This document shows positions 31,802 to 33,505 of a DNA stretch of 33,505 nucleotides, piece by piece. How positions within the stretch are numbered: the stretch's first letter is position 1; every line of letters begins with the position of its first letter. A model generated the notes under the pieces. That model saw nothing but the letters and a program-made list of their open reading frames with translations, made no database searches and was not told the DNA's origin. A program made the translations under genes and the position numbers. The stretch covers positions 1 to 33,505 of the forward strand of contig JAFRJV010000069.1 of NCBI GenBank assembly GCA_017432075.1, written 5' to 3'. This DNA is from Mogibacterium sp. (lineage in GTDB: Bacteria; Bacillota; Clostridia; Peptostreptococcales; Anaerovoracaceae).

Positions 31802-31876
31802 GATTCTCTCGTCTAATGGAAGGATACCGGACTTTTAATCCGGGAGATGTGGGTTCGAATCCCACGGGGATCACCA
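31802..31876 (+). tRNA. tRNA-Lys (TTT)
   Basis: Acceptor GATTCTC/GGGGATC, A73, CCA. Anticodon stem CCGGA/TCCGG with loop CTTTTAA. T arm GTGGG/CCCAC. The large structured RNA starts 6 nt downstream. Confidence 0.95.
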
Positions 31877-31881
31877 TTATA

Positions 31882-32454
31882 ATCGAATATCTTCTTATGC
31901 TTTTGATCCAACTCGGTGCAGAAGGCTTTACAACCTGCCGAGGCGCGATGGAATTCTTAGTGAGCATCCCGAGGGATACCTTGGGAGAGGAGCTGTTGTA
32001 TATCAGCGATGGTATACAGGGAGGCGGAAACCGCCAACAGAAAAGTCGCGGCACCGTGTGATAGCGAGATAAAAGTTACTGGACTCGCGGGGCGGGCAAT
32101 AGACGCTCCAGTGGAGAATAATCCTGTATGCCTTGTCCGTGGCTGGATGATGACACAGCAGGAAAGCCACTAACCGCCTGAGAGTTGATGCCCGGAAACG
32201 GGATATAACGCGAGAAACAGGTGCGAGTAGCCAAAGCTCTCGGTGAAGAACCGGTCTGTATCAACCGCTAGATACTCAAGCTGAAGTTTGGTGAAAGTTA
32301 TGGGTATCAATCCCATGTGGTCACGGCGAAAGCGGTGTGAAAATGTTAGGGGTCGCTCCCCGAAGCACAGCGTCACATCACCACTGAACGAACATTATCG
32401 ATGATCATGCGGCATCCCGAAGGGGAGGATGAAAGGCATAAGCGGGTATTCGAT
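31882..32454 (+). ncRNA. ~573-nt ornate structured RNA, ROOL/GOLLD-like
   Basis: The ends close on each other: ATCGAATA (31882-31889) pairs TATTCGAT (32447-32454) and CTTATGC (31894-31900) pairs GCATAAG (32436-32442), with a 4x4 internal loop. Inside are many hairpins: CTCGG/CCGAG (about 31912-31943), CTGTTG/CAACAG (31992-31997/32035-32040), ACTGGA/TCCAGT (32078-32083/32107-32112), GTGGCT/AGCCAC (32139-32144/32165-32170), CCCG-GAAA-CGGG (32191-32202), ATGGG/CCCAT (32300-32316) and a GAAA-capped TCAC/GTGA (32321-32340). No open frame fits. ROOL RNAs are about this long and are known beside tRNAs in Firmicutes phages and mobile elements; GOLLD is longer. The family is inferred from size, form and setting, not from a sequence match. 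Confidence 0.8.
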
Positions 32455-32460
32455 CAAGAT

Positions 32461-32536
32461 GCTCCTGTATCCCAACGGTAGAGGAAGCGGTCTTAAAAAC
32501 CGCACAGTGCAGGTTCGAATCCAGCCAGGAGCACCA
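32461..32536 (+). tRNA. tRNA-Leu (TAA) with short variable loop
   Basis: Acceptor GCTCCTG/CAGGAGC perfect, A73, CCA. Anticodon stem GCGGT/ACCGC with loop CTTAAAA. Variable loop ACAGT only. One A-A mismatch in the T stem. It starts 6 nt after the large RNA. Confidence 0.9.
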
Positions 32537-32547
32537 GAAAACAATGA

Positions 32548-32624
32548 TGCGGAGTGGTAGCAGTGGTTAGCTCGTTTGGCTCATACCCAAAAGGTCGTCG
32601 GTTCAAATCCGACCTCCGCAACCA
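32548..32624 (+). tRNA. tRNA-Met (CAT), initiator-like
   Basis: Acceptor TGCGGAG/CTCCGCA, A73, CCA. Anticodon loop CTCATAC. The D-arm end GCTCG, the AAGGTCG variable part and the TTCAAAT T loop resemble bacterial initiator tRNA. The anticodon stem TTTGG/CCAAA lacks the three G-C pairs of initiators and the first pair is T1-A72. Confidence 0.9.
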
Positions 32625-32628
32625 ATTA

Positions 32629-32896
32629 TTAAACTACGACCTTACTATACAGAGACATATTCCGGTGATATATTGATGCCGGATAAGGAAAGGAATCAAA
32701 GTAATGGCTTACAGACTCGTATTTGTACAGAACATCATATGCGAACAAGACTTCCATGTCATCGATTGGGAGAATGATTTTGTGTGCAAATATGAGATGA
32801 GAGGGAAAGCCGTGGGGCAGCCTAGCTGACAGCCTTGCAGAAACAGATGACGATTTCATATCCGCTTGTCTCATATATGGGATAAGCGGTTTTTTT
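32629..32896 (+). promoter_or_regulatory. second copy of the attenuator leader, before XRE paralogue 2
   Basis: It aligns with the rtcB leader. ATTAAACTAC and TATACA (32646-32651), then 17 nt, then TATATT (32669-32674) open it, and TTTTGTGTGCAAA recurs before the switch. CCGCTTGTCTC (32862-32872) and GGGATAAGCGG (32879-32889) form an 11-bp terminator followed by seven T. TATGAGATGAG (32791-32801) can pair CTTGTCTCATA (32865-32875) through 11 bp with two G-U pairs. Bases differ from the rtcB copy at several paired sites, yet both alternative stems are kept. GGGAGG of the XRE gene follows the T run. The 280-nt stretch has no gene. Confidence 0.82.
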
Positions 32897-32910
32897 ACGG
32901 GAGGAATGGA

Positions 32911-33222
32911 ATGCGTACCGGAGCAGCTGGCGGAAGAGCGCCGGCAATCAATCTTAAAAAAACAGGCGAGAATATCACGAGGATGAGGAAGGAAGCAGGG
33001 ATCTCTGTCAGAGAGCTGCAGATCATGTTCGGATTCACAAATCCGCAGGCGATCTATAGCTGGCAGAGCGGAAAGAGTCTTCCGGCCGTGGATAACCTTA
33101 TCATCCTGGCTGCGATCCTTGGGACGACCATCGATGAGATCATTTCCACGGAGGAAGATGATCATGAAGATATCGGTGATGTCGAAGAAGGAATAGTGAT
33201 CTTCACGCAAACAATTTCATAA
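32911..33222 (+). CDS. XRE-family regulator, paralogue 2
   Basis: 103 residues with a single Cro/C1 helix-turn-helix: GENITRMRKEAGISVRELQIMFGFTNPQAIYSWQSGKSLPAVDNLIILAAILGTTIDEI, then an acidic tail. It shares most recognition-helix residues with paralogue 1. The start at 32911 follows GGGAGG (32899-32904); upstream in-frame codons lie in the terminator and are rejected. It sits between two blocks of tRNA genes and behind its own attenuator. Confidence 0.9.
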   Translation: MRTGAAGGRAPAINLKKTGENITRMRKEAGISVRELQIMFGFTNPQAIYSWQSGKSLPAVDNLIILAAILGTTIDEIISTEEDDHEDIGDVEEGIVIFTQTIS

Positions 33223-33226
33223 CCAC

Positions 33227-33302
33227 GGTCTCTTAGCTCAATAGGTGGAGCGGCGCCCTGTTAAGGCGAGGGGTGCAGGTTCGATTCCTGCAGAGACCGC
33301 CA
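33227..33302 (+). tRNA. tRNA-Asn (GTT)
   Basis: Acceptor GGTCTCT/AGAGACC, G73, CCA. Anticodon loop CTGTTAA. T arm TGCAGG/CCTGCA region. It begins 4 nt after the XRE stop. Confidence 0.95.
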
Positions 33303-33305
33303 TAT

Positions 33306-33381
33306 GGTCTTCTCGTCTAAAGGATAGGACGTCGGGTTTTCATCCCGGAAATGTCGGGTTCAAGTCCCACGGAGATCACCA
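33306..33381 (+). tRNA. tRNA-Glu (TTC)
   Basis: Acceptor GGTCTTC/GGAGATC with G-T pairs, A73, CCA. Anticodon loop TTTTCAT on a TCGGG/CCCGG stem. The T stem GTCGGG/CCCAC needs a bulged C, so it is slightly irregular. Confidence 0.9.
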
Positions 33382-33385
33382 ATAT

Positions 33386-33461
33386 GTCCCGTTAGTTCAA
33401 CGGATCAGAACCTCGGTCTTCTAAACCGATAATGAGAGTTCGAGTCTCTCGCGGGATACCA
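33386..33461 (+). tRNA. tRNA-Arg (TCT)
   Basis: Acceptor GTCCCGT/GCGGGAT (G1-T72), A73, CCA. Anticodon stem TCGGT/ACCGA with loop CTTCTAA. T arm GAGAG/CTCTC. It reads AGA codons, which are common in this window. Confidence 0.93.
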
Positions 33462-33462
33462 T

Positions 33463-33505
33463 GCTCTGATAGCTCAACGGGAGAGCGCCTGCCTTACAAG
33501 CAGGA
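33463..33505 (+). tRNA. tRNA-Val (TAC), cut by the window end
   Basis: The 5' acceptor GCTCTGA, D arm GCTC/GAGC and anticodon stem CCTGC/GCAGG with loop CTTACAA are visible. The T arm and 3' end lie outside. The array evidently continues. Confidence 0.88.

Noticed and set aside
30749-32376. Many open frames on both strands across the tRNA array and the large RNA
   Set aside because: They coincide with tRNA cloverleaves or with the self-closing RNA structure, lack ribosome binding sites and have tRNA-derived repeats in their translations.
31882-32454. Large RNA as RNase P RNA, tmRNA or a group I/II intron
   Set aside because: No conserved P4 helix pattern of RNase P, no tRNA-like ends of tmRNA, no domain V and no intron-encoded protein were seen.

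Overview
The window looks like a low-to-mid GC Clostridia (Firmicutes) genome or large mobile element. The conjugation genes resemble those of Tn1549/CTn-type elements of Clostridia. Ribosome binding sites are strong GGAGG types, ATA and AGA/AGG codons are common, a LexA site matches the Bacillus/Clostridium consensus, and rho-independent terminators are frequent. No species can be named from the sequence alone.

Layout. (1) 1-3594: the 3' end of a group II intron lies inside a virB4-type conjugation ATPase gene, followed by a CHAP-domain conjugation protein and a large hairpin. (2) 3752-4513: a TIM-barrel protein of unknown function with its own terminator. (3) 4657-16449: an AT-richer defence island. 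It holds a type I restriction-modification operon (hsdM-hsdS-hsdR), a second two-domain hsdS, a tyrosine recombinase and an inverted half-hsdS cassette, all sharing short repeats, so it is a shufflon-like phase-variable specificity system with five target-recognition domains. A possible QxK nuclease and an Mrr-type endonuclease follow. (4) 16456-25031: closely packed small metabolic and redox genes, nearly all on the + strand: Smr domain, C_GCAxxG_C_C protein, acetyltransferase, TIGR04076, aldo/keto reductase, divergent peptide deformylase, Nim-like flavoprotein, B3/B4 domain protein, DUF6485, a DUF1294-rhodanese-cyclophilin-like fusion, flavodoxin-like reductase, DEDD exonuclease and a WYL regulator. 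(5) 25053-33505: a control and RNA-maintenance region. It starts with a LexA-box promoter driving a helix-turn-helix protein, followed by seven tandem 11-bp units and a sigma-like factor. Then come an Rnl5/DRB0094-type RNA ligase, a metallophosphoesterase, rtcB behind a transcription attenuator, two paralogous XRE regulators, 19 tRNA genes (the last cut by the window edge), a degenerate tRNA-like element and a ~573-nt structured RNA closed by its own terminal stem, of the size and setting of ROOL/GOLLD ornate RNAs.

How it may work together (inference): DNA damage would release LexA from the promoter at 25107-25135. The induced regulator and sigma-like factor could then switch on an RNA-repair module (two ligases and a phosphoesterase) together with a fresh tRNA supply and the large ncRNA. 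This would suit an element that must survive tRNA-cleaving host defences or translational collapse during induction. The most striking points are the duplicated attenuator leader with compensatory changes in front of rtcB and of the second XRE gene, the ornate RNA embedded in the tRNA array, and several tRNAs with non-canonical features: three Leu tRNAs without a long variable arm, two tRNAs with C33, and a Tyr tRNA with C1:G72.
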